The translations under genes and the position numbers were made by a program. Below are positions 1-7,388 of a stretch of DNA of 11,736 nt, one piece after another (within the stretch, counting starts at the first letter, position 1; each line of letters starts with the position of its first letter). The DNA lies in contig CAYMWV010000113.1 of assembly GCA_964394395.1 (NCBI GenBank), positions 1-11,736 on the forward strand, read 5' to 3'. The notes under the pieces were generated by a model. That model worked only from the letters and a program-made list of their open reading frames with translations. It was not told the DNA's origin and did no database searches. The DNA is from Sediminispirochaeta sp964394395. GTDB lineage: Bacteria > Spirochaetota > Spirochaetia > DSM-16054 > Sediminispirochaetaceae.

Positions 1-87
1 TGCCGGGCTGCCGCCTATACAGTTACAAGTATGGGAGCTATGGAGACCATTCCGGATAGAAGGGATCTTACTACATTCCTTCCCTGA
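1..87 (+). CDS. C-terminal end of a probable PfkB-family carbohydrate kinase (5' partial)
   Basis: Frame 1 is open from the window edge to TGA at 85-87, giving 28 residues. The tail reads AAAYTVTSMGAMETIPDRRD followed by a short helix-like end. This resembles the last segment of ribokinase/fructokinase-like PfkB kinases, where a helix of small residues (A-A-x-x-V-T-x-x-G-A) is followed by a 'S/T-I-P-x-R-x-E-V' stretch near the C-terminus. The catalytic GxGD motif would lie upstream, outside the window, so the assignment rests on a short tail only. A sugar kinase next to a sugar-catabolic operon makes sense. It is separated from the operon by 85 bp and a new promoter, so it is probably a separate transcription unit. 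It could also be an unrelated protein with a similar tail. Confidence 0.55.
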   Translation, partial: CRAAAYTVTSMGAMETIPDRRDLTTFLP

Positions 88-124
88 ATTCTTGCTTCAT
101 CCTTGGTCTTAACAAATATCGTGA

Positions 125-165
125 AGTTTATAGAAGCGAGTTTATAGAACTGAAAAACTGAAAAA
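125..165 (+). repeat. Two short direct-repeat pairs just upstream of the promoter
   Basis: AGTTTATAGAA occurs at 125-135 and again at 139-149, a 14-bp period. It is followed by CTGAAAAA at 150-157 and 158-165. The A-rich second pair lies immediately upstream of the -35 box at 173, where an UP element or an activator site would be found. The repeats are seen directly; any regulatory role is inference. Confidence 0.45.
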
Positions 166-172
166 CTTTTTC

Positions 173-202
173 TTGACAGATTTCTTGATGTGGGGATATA
201 CT
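173..202 (+). promoter_or_regulatory. Sigma70-type promoter of the glycoside operon
   Basis: A perfect -35 box TTGACA (173-178) is separated by 18 bp from a near-consensus -10 box TATACT (197-202). Transcription would start around 209-210, inside the operator array and about 50 nt before the GTG start of the repressor gene. An A-rich tract lies upstream of the -35 box. No comparable promoter was noticed at the later gene junctions, so this is the likely promoter of the whole run. Confidence 0.8.
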
Positions 203-244
203 GTAACCGGTTCCGTAACCGGTTCCGGTACTGGTTACGGAACC
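203..244 (+). promoter_or_regulatory. Tandem LacI-type operator array with a 12-bp period, also able to form a hairpin
   Basis: GTAACCGGTTCC is perfectly duplicated at 203-214 and 215-226. A diverged inverted copy, GGTACTGGTTAC, lies at 227-238 (10 of 12 matches to the reverse complement). A further half-site, GGAACC, lies at 239-244. Pseudo-palindrome centres fall at 208.5, 220.5 and 232.5, exactly 12 bp apart. The AACCGGTT core with a central CG is typical of LacI-family operators. The array starts right after the -10 box and covers the expected transcription start, so a bound repressor would block RNA polymerase. In RNA, 209-220 pairs perfectly with 233-244, and pairing can extend inward to 223/230 through one G-U pair. 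The site is probably bound by the LacI protein encoded just downstream. Confidence 0.8.
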
Positions 245-259
245 TTGATAGGGGGATAT

Positions 260-1261
260 GTGAAGATAACCATCAACGATATTGCTGAAATGACCAATTT
301 TTCTAAAGCGACCATCTCCAGAGTTCTAAACGCCAAACCGGATGTCAGCGAACAGGCCAGAAAGAAAGTCATGGAAGTTATTGCCAAACACAACTATAAT
401 CCCAGTTCTGTAGCCAGAGGACTGGCGCTAAACAAAACGCACACTATAGGCCTCATTCTTCCCGACATAACCAATCCGTTCTTTCCTGAATTGGCTCGGG
501 GAGTCGAGAATAAGGCAAAAGAATACGGCTACTCGGTTATTCTTTCAGATATCAATAATGATAATTCGGAGCTACCGGGGACTGTTACTATTCTACGAAA
601 TAAGCAAGTCGACGGAATTGTTATCGTTCAGTGGTCCAATGCTTTCTCCAAAGAGATCGAAGAAGTGTTGGATGATGATGCATTCCCGTTAGTTGCCATA
701 GACCGGGATGATGGTACCTCCTATGTAAATTTTAATAATGTCGCCTCATCTCGGATGGCTGTCTCATATCTCATTAAGCAAGGACATAAACGAATTGCTC
801 ATATAACAGGGGATTTGAAAACTCTTTCAGGTACTAACCGATATAAAGGGTATTGCAGCAGTCTTGCAGACCATGCAATACCTTTTGATGATTCGCTGGT
901 TTATGAAGGCACATACATTCAACAGACCGGCTACAAGGGTCTGCATCAGATAATGAAAAGCAAGGAGAGGCCGACGGCCATTTTTGCGGCGAATGATATG
1001 ATCGCAATCGGTATCTACGATGCCGCAGCAGAGATGGGCATCAATATTCCTGAAGAGCTCTCGGTGATTGGGCATGATGATATTTCTTTTGCCTCCATCC
1101 TGCGGCCCAAATTGACAACTGTGGTGGTTCCCCGCTATGAGCTGGGAGTTTCCTGTATGGAAGCCCTTTATAAAATGATGAACAGTGGGAATGGTGAGCC
1201 CGATACCTATCTTCTGGAACCGAAACTGGCAATCCGTGATTCTGTAAAGGTCCTGGCATGA
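260..1261 (+). CDS. LacI-family transcriptional repressor
   Basis: This is a 333-residue LacI/GalR-type regulator, the usual family length. The N-terminal helix-turn-helix (about residues 1-50) contains INDIAEMTNFSKATISRVLN and then NYNPSSVARGL, the hinge-helix region. The rest (about 60-333) is a periplasmic-binding-protein-like sensor domain, with IGLILPDITNPFFPELARGV at its start and later FAANDMIAIGIYDAAAEMG and GHDDISFA. The GTG at 260 is chosen as the start: AGGGGG at 250-255 lies 4 bases upstream, and family proteins start immediately before this motif. The reading frame stays open further upstream, but there it only translates promoter and operator repeats. The gene is first in the operon and its TGA overlaps the next ATG. 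It probably represses its own operon from the array at 203-244 and is released by a sugar related to the glycosidase products. The inducer is not predictable from sequence. Confidence 0.93.
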   Translation: MKITINDIAEMTNFSKATISRVLNAKPDVSEQARKKVMEVIAKHNYNPSSVARGLALNKTHTIGLILPDITNPFFPELARGVENKAKEYGYSVILSDINNDNSELPGTVTILRNKQVDGIVIVQWSNAFSKEIEEVLDDDAFPLVAIDRDDGTSYVNFNNVASSRMAVSYLIKQGHKRIAHITGDLKTLSGTNRYKGYCSSLADHAIPFDDSLVYEGTYIQQTGYKGLHQIMKSKERPTAIFAANDMIAIGIYDAAAEMGINIPEELSVIGHDDISFASILRPKLTTVVVPRYELGVSCMEALYKMMNSGNGEPDTYLLEPKLAIRDSVKVLA

Positions 1262-3930
1262 ACAAGAAAATTGTCTCCATTTCGCATACTCATTGGGACA
1301 GGGAATGGTACCTGACGAAAGAGTCTTTCAGTATGATGCTCATAGAACTGGTCGACAGAGTTCTTTCCATCCTCCAGAAAGATGAAGAATATGTCTGTTT
1401 CATGCTTGACGGACAAACGATCGTTCTTGAGGATTATTTGAACTTTCGGCCCGAGCGCAGGGATGAGATATCCCAGCTGGTACGCCGGGGGAAGCTGATA
1501 ATTGGCCCCTGGTATATTCTTCCTGATGAATATCTGATAAGTGGAGAAGGGCACATCAGAAACTATCTGGTCGGCCAGAGAATTTGTGCTTCTTTCGGTG
1601 GATCGATGCAGCATGGCTATCTGCCGGATTCCTTCGGCCATCCTTCTCAGATACCTCAGATCCTATTGGGCCTGGGGTTGACGGATGCTATTTTCTGGAG
1701 AGGGCTGGGTAAAGACATTACGAAGACCGAGTTTTATTGGGAAGGGGTAGATGGGAGCCGTGTTCTGGCAATCAACATGCCCTACAGCTATGGGATCGGA
1801 GCCTGCTTGCCAGAGGATTCAAAGACACTGAAAAAACGGTTTACCACGGCCATCGAGCGTCTTGAACCGCTTACCTGTGGTAATGTTCTATTGTTGATGC
1901 AGGGAGTCGACCATGTCGCACCCGATCCACAACTGCCAGAAAAACTAAAAACAGTGAGCCGATCGCTTCCTGACTATGATCTAATACAGGGCTCTCTCGA
2001 TACCTATATGGAGATGATAGATCGATCCCACATCACCGAAACTGCACGTGGAGAGCTGCGGTCGGGATACAGAGCCTACCTGCTTGGTGGAACATTGTCG
2101 ACCAGGGGGTATTTGAAGCAGAAAGCCTTTGAGACAGAACGTTCCCTTGTGGCTTACGCAGAACCCTTGGCCGTTCTCGCTCATCTATACGGTGGTGCTC
2201 CTGTCCCCACCGAACGTCTGAGGAGAGCTTGGACACTCTATCTCGAGAACATGCCCCATGACAGCATCTGTGGCTGTAGCATAGATGAGGTACATCAGGA
2301 GATGATGCTCCGTTTTCGGGACCTGGAGACGGTTAATCGCAATGTAATCGAAGAATCTGTAGCTACTCTGCAAAATGTTATCGGGATTTCTTCTGATGAT
2401 AGACAAGGCTTCTGTCTCTTCAACCCACTTCCTTTTAAACGGGAGGAGACGGTGACTGTCTCCATTCCCTATGAAGAACACCTGCTGCGACAGGTCGATT
2501 ATATGACCGGCGAGTTGGTTGAATATGAGCCTGTTTTTTCAAAGCCTATACCGGGTGGTGTCGTTGTGGAAGGGCCTGAAGGCACCAGGATAAGAGGTGT
2601 CGTTACCGATGTTCGACAAGAGGACAGAATGGATCTTTCCCTCGACCGTCAACCGGTAATGTACCGGGTTAGGATGGTAACGATTAAATGCACTATCTCC
2701 GGTATCCTTCCGTTAAGCTTTGCTGCCTATCGCTGTAGTTGGAAAGGTGCCGAAAAAATAGATGTATCTGAGGTGTCGGAGGGAGGTTTAGCGGTTCTGG
2801 AAAACAGCTACTGCCGTATCAGTGTTGATGAGAAAACAGCTGAGATTATCTTGTACGATAAGCGTCTCGACCGCACAATAGAAGATCTGTTTTATTACCA
2901 GGATGGCGGAGATGCTGGCGACGAATACACCTATTCTCCACCACCAGAAGATACGATCATCCGTTCCCATGTAACGAAGGTGGCTGCATCGGAAGGTGGG
3001 CTTATTCTCACCTCTAAGCTTATGATTCCGGAATCCTTGAAGGCTGATCGTAACGGTCGCTCTCAATCACTGCTGGAACATCATATCGAAACGGTCATAA
3101 GCCTCGAACACGAGAGTGACCTGATAAAAATTACCACCAGGCTCGAGAATAAAGCAAAGGACCATCGTCTGCGTCTGGTTACCGCAGGGTGTGTCCAATC
3201 CGGTAGATCCTGGGCGGAAGGTCTCTTTTCCATCGATACAAGGGAACCGATAGGAAGGGAGGAGGAGTACTCCAGCTGGGTCGAACCTCCGGGAACCTTT
3301 TTTCAGAAACGGTTTGCTGCCCTTGCCGATTCGGAAATGGCGATTATTGTTCTGAATGAAGGGCTGCACGAATACGAGGTAATAAGAGGAGAGTGGGGGT
3401 TTGGACTGGCGGTAACCCTACTCAGAAGTGTGGGATGGTTATCCAGGGCGGATCTACTCGCCCGTAATGGTAACGGAGGCTGGAGTCTGGAAACTCCGGG
3501 AGCTCAGGCTCCTGGTCCAGCAGAATTCCACTGTGCCCTTCAGATACGATCATCCCTCGAATACGAGCAGCTGATGCGCAGCGTCAGGGAATACAGTACT
3601 CCTTCGATATGCTTTCCCCTCCCTTCGGCAAAGCGGAGTTGTCAGGCCATATCCGCCCTGGAATTTGGCAGTGACACAATGGTACTTTCGGCACTGAAGC
3701 CAGCAGAAGAGGGCCCGGGCTTTATCCTACGATGGACTAATTATGACGATCGGGAGGCCAAACAGAAGGTTAAATTCAACTTCCCTGTCGAATCAGTCAT
3801 ACGGACTGACCTCGCCGAACGGGCGTTTGGCCCTCTTGAGGTTGCTGATAATGCGGTATCAGCTGATTCGGCTCCTTGGGCCATCACGACTCTCAGCGTT
3901 TGCCCAGAAGAAGGTGCTTATTATGATTGA
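1258..3930 (+). CDS. Glycoside hydrolase family 38 alpha-mannosidase
   Basis: This is an 890-residue GH38 enzyme, similar in length to bacterial family members such as E. coli MngB. The N-terminal catalytic barrel has HTHWDREWY (residues 10-18), whose H12-x-D14 fits the family zinc ligands. It also has GYLPDSFGH, where D124 is the expected nucleophile and metal ligand. GVDH around D218 may hold the acid/base residue; this is by analogy only. The helical middle domain carries MPHDSICGCSIDEVH, with H334 the likely fourth metal ligand. A long beta-rich GH38 C-terminal part follows. Family enzymes remove terminal alpha-mannosyl residues with retention. No signal peptide is present, so it acts in the cytoplasm on imported material. 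The ATG overlaps the repressor stop (ATGA), with AAAGG at 1246-1250 as ribosome site. The substrate could be a mannosyl oligosaccharide or a small mannoside such as mannosylglycerate; sequence alone does not decide. Confidence 0.93.
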   Translation: MNKKIVSISHTHWDREWYLTKESFSMMLIELVDRVLSILQKDEEYVCFMLDGQTIVLEDYLNFRPERRDEISQLVRRGKLIIGPWYILPDEYLISGEGHIRNYLVGQRICASFGGSMQHGYLPDSFGHPSQIPQILLGLGLTDAIFWRGLGKDITKTEFYWEGVDGSRVLAINMPYSYGIGACLPEDSKTLKKRFTTAIERLEPLTCGNVLLLMQGVDHVAPDPQLPEKLKTVSRSLPDYDLIQGSLDTYMEMIDRSHITETARGELRSGYRAYLLGGTLSTRGYLKQKAFETERSLVAYAEPLAVLAHLYGGAPVPTERLRRAWTLYLENMPHDSICGCSIDEVHQEMMLRFRDLETVNRNVIEESVATLQNVIGISSDDRQGFCLFNPLPFKREETVTVSIPYEEHLLRQVDYMTGELVEYEPVFSKPIPGGVVVEGPEGTRIRGVVTDVRQEDRMDLSLDRQPVMYRVRMVTIKCTISGILPLSFAAYRCSWKGAEKIDVSEVSEGGLAVLENSYCRISVDEKTAEIILYDKRLDRTIEDLFYYQDGGDAGDEYTYSPPPEDTIIRSHVTKVAASEGGLILTSKLMIPESLKADRNGRSQSLLEHHIETVISLEHESDLIKITTRLENKAKDHRLRLVTAGCVQSGRSWAEGLFSIDTREPIGREEEYSSWVEPPGTFFQKRFAALADSEMAIIVLNEGLHEYEVIRGEWGFGLAVTLLRSVGWLSRADLLARNGNGGWSLETPGAQAPGPAEFHCALQIRSSLEYEQLMRSVREYSTPSICFPLPSAKRSCQAISALEFGSDTMVLSALKPAEEGPGFILRWTNYDDREAKQKVKFNFPVESVIRTDLAERAFGPLEVADNAVSADSAPWAITTLSVCPEEGAYYD

Positions 3931-6094
3931 TGCCCCATATCAGCTCGCAGAAGCAGTTGGAATATCAGAACTTATAACGTGTGTCATCGATACGAATCGA
4001 ATTACCCTGACTGTTCGGCGAGATGATAAAAAGACATCAAAAGTAGAGTTTGTAAGCTACAAAGGGGGTATAGCCGGTATCTTTTTAGGGGCGGGAGAGA
4101 AAGTAACTGCTATAGATATTGAGCATAGTCTCGAATCCTGTGCTTTCAGAGCAGTAGAAGAAAGTGAGCAGGAACTCAACCTAAAAACTGATGCTCTGAG
4201 TATTACTATAGCCAAGGCGCCATACCGAATGATCGTCAGAGACGTTTCAGGGACAATCTTGCTGGAGGAACAGCCCTTCGACGTTGACCCGATAAACAGG
4301 CGGCGGATGAAGCCCTTTGGCTTCTCGGTAGATGAAGCAGATAGAATTATCGGCAGTAACCTCTGTTTCAACCTTCCCTACAATGAGCACTTCTACGGCT
4401 TCGGAGAGTCCTTCACCTCCTTCGATAAACGGGGTCTGAGTGTGGATATCTGGAATATCGATGCTCTGGGGGTCCGCAGCGACGAAGCCTACAAGAATAT
4501 CCCCTTTTTCATTAGTAGTCGCGGATACGGCTTCTATCTCAACCACGCAGCGGCTTCCCGTTTTCAGATGGGGTCGGTATCCAATGCCTCGTGGCAGGTC
4601 CATGCCAGGGGGGAGGGGCTTGAGTATCTGATCATACCTGGTGACAATGCCTCCGAGATTATCGGTAATTTTACCTCCTTCAGTGGCAGATCTCCACTAC
4701 CTCCGGTGTGGTCCTTTGGCCTGTGGGTCTCCAACGGGTTTTTCAATGCCGACAGGAAATCTATGGTCGAAACAGCTACCGCTTTACGGAAGCTGAAAAT
4801 TCCCTCCGATGTGCTTCATTTCGACTGTTACTGGTTGAACGATAAGAGGTGGTGCGATCTTGAATGGAACACCGACCGCTTCCCTGAACCACAGCAGTTG
4901 CTTCAACATCTCTCAAAGGAAGGTTTTCACTCGAGCCTCTGGATCAATCCCTACGTATCGGTCCGGTCCCCGATGTATGAAGAGGGTAAAGAAAAAGGCT
5001 TCTTTCTCAAAGATCCCTCGGGAAGTGTATTAATCCGGGATGTCTGGCATTCTCTGGAACCGGAATGTGCTTTCATTGACTTCACCAGTGAGGCTGAAGT
5101 CAACTGGTATAAAGAGAAACTTTCCCGTCTCATTGATACGGGGGCAGCAGCTTTGAAAACGGACTTTGGCGAGGACATCCCCGAAGAGGCTGTGTTCGCT
5201 GATGGTAGCACAGGACGGGAGATGCACAATCTCTATGCACTTTACTACAACCGGACCGTTTTTGAACTGCTGGTTTCCCGCCTGGGGGAGGGGCTGGTCT
5301 GGGGGCGGTCTGGATTTACCGGTTCCCAGAAATATCCCGTGTGCTGGTCGGGTGATCCCGCCACCTCCTTTCCGGCGATGGCAGCGGTTCTCCGGGGCGG
5401 ATTGAGCTATGGGGTCTCGGGAATACCTTTTTGGAGCCATGATATTGGCGGTTTCTATGGAGCCCCCCCTACTCCAGAGCTGTATATCAGGTGGGCTCAA
5501 TTCGGTCTTTTCTCTTCACACAGTCGCTGTCATGGAACCACCAGCCGTAATCCGTGGGAGTTCGGAGAAGCAGCACTGGAGTTGTTTACCAAATACGTAA
5601 ACCTTCGCTACAGCCTCTTGCCCTATATCGTTTCACAGGCCAGAGAGTGTGTCGAAACAGGTCTCCCCTTCATAAGGCCGTTGTGGATCAACTCCTTTTC
5701 TGACCCTGCCACGCTCAGTATTGAAGATCAGTACTTCTTTGGATCTGATATCATGGTTGCCCCTGTTCTGGATACGGGAGAGAGCAGAACTATCTACCTT
5801 CCTGAGGGTATCTGGTACGATTTTCATACAAAAAAACAACTTGAGGGGCCCCGGTGGATCACTTACGCCGCCCCAATAGACATTCTTCCTCTCTTTATCA
5901 GGAGCGGAGTAATACTACCTCGTCTGAATCGGGAGATTTCTCATACGGGGGAGATTAACTGGGCACAGGACCTTTATCTGGACCGTTATGGAACTGATGT
6001 GCCGGAAAAGCTGCGGTGGTATTCGCCCCTGGAAAAGCGATGGATCGAATTGAACTCGATGAATGTGCCTTCTCCCGAGGTGGTGCATAGATGA
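3923..6094 (+). CDS. yicI: Glycoside hydrolase family 31 enzyme, YicI-type alpha-xylosidase/alpha-glucosidase
   Basis: This is a 723-residue GH31 enzyme closest in motif layout to E. coli YicI (772 residues). An N-terminal beta-sandwich (about 1-240) precedes the catalytic barrel. The nucleophile is D414 in LKTDFGED and the acid/base is D478 in CWSGDPA. FWSHDIGGF and LFSSHSRCHG follow, both strongly YicI-like. At the specificity loop it has FDCYW (C302, Y303); YicI has Cys-Phe there, and replacing that pair with Ile-Asp is known to shift YicI toward glucosides. This favours an alpha-xylosidase, but Tyr for Phe leaves some doubt. The ATG at 3923 is chosen because GAAGAAGG lies 8 bases upstream and it overlaps the mannosidase stop by 8 bp; the frame is open earlier but only inside the mannosidase gene. 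No signal peptide is seen, so it is cytoplasmic. Confidence 0.9.
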   Translation: MIDAPYQLAEAVGISELITCVIDTNRITLTVRRDDKKTSKVEFVSYKGGIAGIFLGAGEKVTAIDIEHSLESCAFRAVEESEQELNLKTDALSITIAKAPYRMIVRDVSGTILLEEQPFDVDPINRRRMKPFGFSVDEADRIIGSNLCFNLPYNEHFYGFGESFTSFDKRGLSVDIWNIDALGVRSDEAYKNIPFFISSRGYGFYLNHAAASRFQMGSVSNASWQVHARGEGLEYLIIPGDNASEIIGNFTSFSGRSPLPPVWSFGLWVSNGFFNADRKSMVETATALRKLKIPSDVLHFDCYWLNDKRWCDLEWNTDRFPEPQQLLQHLSKEGFHSSLWINPYVSVRSPMYEEGKEKGFFLKDPSGSVLIRDVWHSLEPECAFIDFTSEAEVNWYKEKLSRLIDTGAAALKTDFGEDIPEEAVFADGSTGREMHNLYALYYNRTVFELLVSRLGEGLVWGRSGFTGSQKYPVCWSGDPATSFPAMAAVLRGGLSYGVSGIPFWSHDIGGFYGAPPTPELYIRWAQFGLFSSHSRCHGTTSRNPWEFGEAALELFTKYVNLRYSLLPYIVSQARECVETGLPFIRPLWINSFSDPATLSIEDQYFFGSDIMVAPVLDTGESRTIYLPEGIWYDFHTKKQLEGPRWITYAAPIDILPLFIRSGVILPRLNREISHTGEINWAQDLYLDRYGTDVPEKLRWYSPLEKRWIELNSMNVPSPEVVHR

Positions 6095-6107
6095 GGAAAA
6101 GAGACAA

Positions 6108-7388
6108 ATGATCGTGAGTAAAGAGGATAAAGCAGTATTACGTGATCTGGCTTCAAAAGTTGGTGAGATTGCCGCTTCCGATCGATATTCCCGGCTGAGA
6201 AAACAGTGGACGCTGCATAATGACATGAAAGAGCAGCAGCCTCCCATGGTTTTGATCTATCCTGATCAGGATGGGGTTTGGCAGGAGCTCATTCCACAGG
6301 ACCATTTACGTTGCAGTGAGCCATTTCTTCGGAATCTGGAATTCAACCTCCGACAGAAACTGTACAGGGCGGAATACTTCCATGATGACTTTGTTATAGA
6401 AGCAGATCTATTGATCGAGATTCCTGGTATCTATACCGGCCACCATTATGGAATGCATGATCAGCAGCGAGCGTGGGGTCTAGAGTTGATAGGTGAAGCG
6501 ATGACCGATGAACATGGTTCGTACGCTTTTGCTCCCGTCCTCAATAGCCCGGAAGATTATGAGCGCTTTTTCTCGCATACCCTTGATTTCATTGTCAGCG
6601 AAGATGAGTTCGTTCATCGTAAAGAAACTCTGGAGGATATTTTTGCTGGTAACTTCAGAATAAAATGGGAACTGCCCTATGTTGCCTTGGTCTGCAGCCT
6701 TGTTATTGAGCTGGTACATCTGAGGGGACTTCAGAACATCTATATGGACCTCTATGATGATCCCGATTTATTGATGAGGGTCTTCTCCTTTATGGGAAAA
6801 CAGAAGGCGGAGTTGCTGAATAAGCTCGAGAAGAGGGGATTATTGATCCTTAATAACGAGGATCATTGGACCGGATCGGGTGGGGTTGGCTATTCGGAGG
6901 ACCTGGCTTTTTCTGATTCAGTTGCCCTGTCTAATCTCTGGGGCTTTGCCGATGCGCAGGAGTTCTCGGAAGTTTCCATCGAGATGTGGCAGACCTTTGT
7001 TCTTGCAAATCAGGCCCCGGCATTAAGGAAGTTCGGCTACAGTTGTTACGGCTGTTGTGAAGCACTGAATGGTAAATATGAAATATTGTTTAATACACTT
7101 GAAAATCTACGTCGTGTTTCGGTCAGTCCATGGGCCGATGTAAGAGAGGCAGCCGAAGCCATCGGGAATCAGGCCATCTATTCGCATAAGCCAAATCCTT
7201 CGAGGATCTGTTTTGGCTTTGATGAGGGGCAGCAGAGAAAAGAGCTGGAGGATCTGATGCGTTTGACCAAGGACTGCTACGCCGAAATTATCCTCAAGGA
7301 TCTGCGCTCCTGCAATTCGGACCCCCAACCGCTCTCCGACTGGGTGGATCTTGCTATGCGCATAAGCAAAGGAGTGGGAGAGTGTTGA
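6108..7388 (+). CDS. Divergent uroporphyrinogen-decarboxylase-superfamily protein, function unknown
   Basis: This 426-residue protein resembles uncharacterised URO-D/MtaA-superfamily proteins found in bacterial sugar operons. The resemblance is general and rests on the barrel-like pattern and the C-terminal half, without the RQAGRY motif of true HemE. GYSCYGCCEAL (C313, C316, C317) sits where methyltransferase members have His-x-Cys-Gly. RSCNSDPQPLSDWVDLA (C402) sits where they have a second zinc cysteine. A metal site is therefore possible. The ATG at 6108 is preferred, with GAGG at 6093-6096 as a rather distant ribosome site. GTG at 6114 is an alternative, six bases later, better spaced from AAGAGA at 6099-6104. 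The gene lies 13 bp after the GH31 stop and overlaps the next gene by 7 bp. It probably acts on a cofactor or modified sugar from the same pathway, but no reaction can be named. Confidence 0.75.
   Translation: MIVSKEDKAVLRDLASKVGEIAASDRYSRLRKQWTLHNDMKEQQPPMVLIYPDQDGVWQELIPQDHLRCSEPFLRNLEFNLRQKLYRAEYFHDDFVIEADLLIEIPGIYTGHHYGMHDQQRAWGLELIGEAMTDEHGSYAFAPVLNSPEDYERFFSHTLDFIVSEDEFVHRKETLEDIFAGNFRIKWELPYVALVCSLVIELVHLRGLQNIYMDLYDDPDLLMRVFSFMGKQKAELLNKLEKRGLLILNNEDHWTGSGGVGYSEDLAFSDSVALSNLWGFADAQEFSEVSIEMWQTFVLANQAPALRKFGYSCYGCCEALNGKYEILFNTLENLRRVSVSPWADVREAAEAIGNQAIYSHKPNPSRICFGFDEGQQRKELEDLMRLTKDCYAEIILKDLRSCNSDPQPLSDWVDLAMRISKGVGEC

Noticed and set aside
160..172. Terminator of the upstream kinase gene (GAAAAA, C, TTTTTC)
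   Set aside because: The inverted repeat is purely A/T-rich, with a one-base centre that cannot form a loop without losing most of the stem. It abuts the promoter -35 box.
173..259. N-terminal extension of the LacI protein from TTG at 173
   Set aside because: The extra 29 residues translate the -35 box, -10 box and operator repeats, giving a repetitive low-complexity peptide. Family proteins begin at the VKITINDIA segment, and a ribosome site precedes GTG 260.
3743..3922. 60-residue N-terminal extension of the GH31 protein
   Set aside because: It lies entirely inside the mannosidase gene in another frame. ATG 3923 has a well-placed GAAGAAGG ribosome site and the usual short overlap.
1041..5839. 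Open frames on the minus strand within the mannosidase and GH31 genes
   Set aside because: They lie opposite strongly recognised genes, lack ribosome sites and show no family-like motifs.
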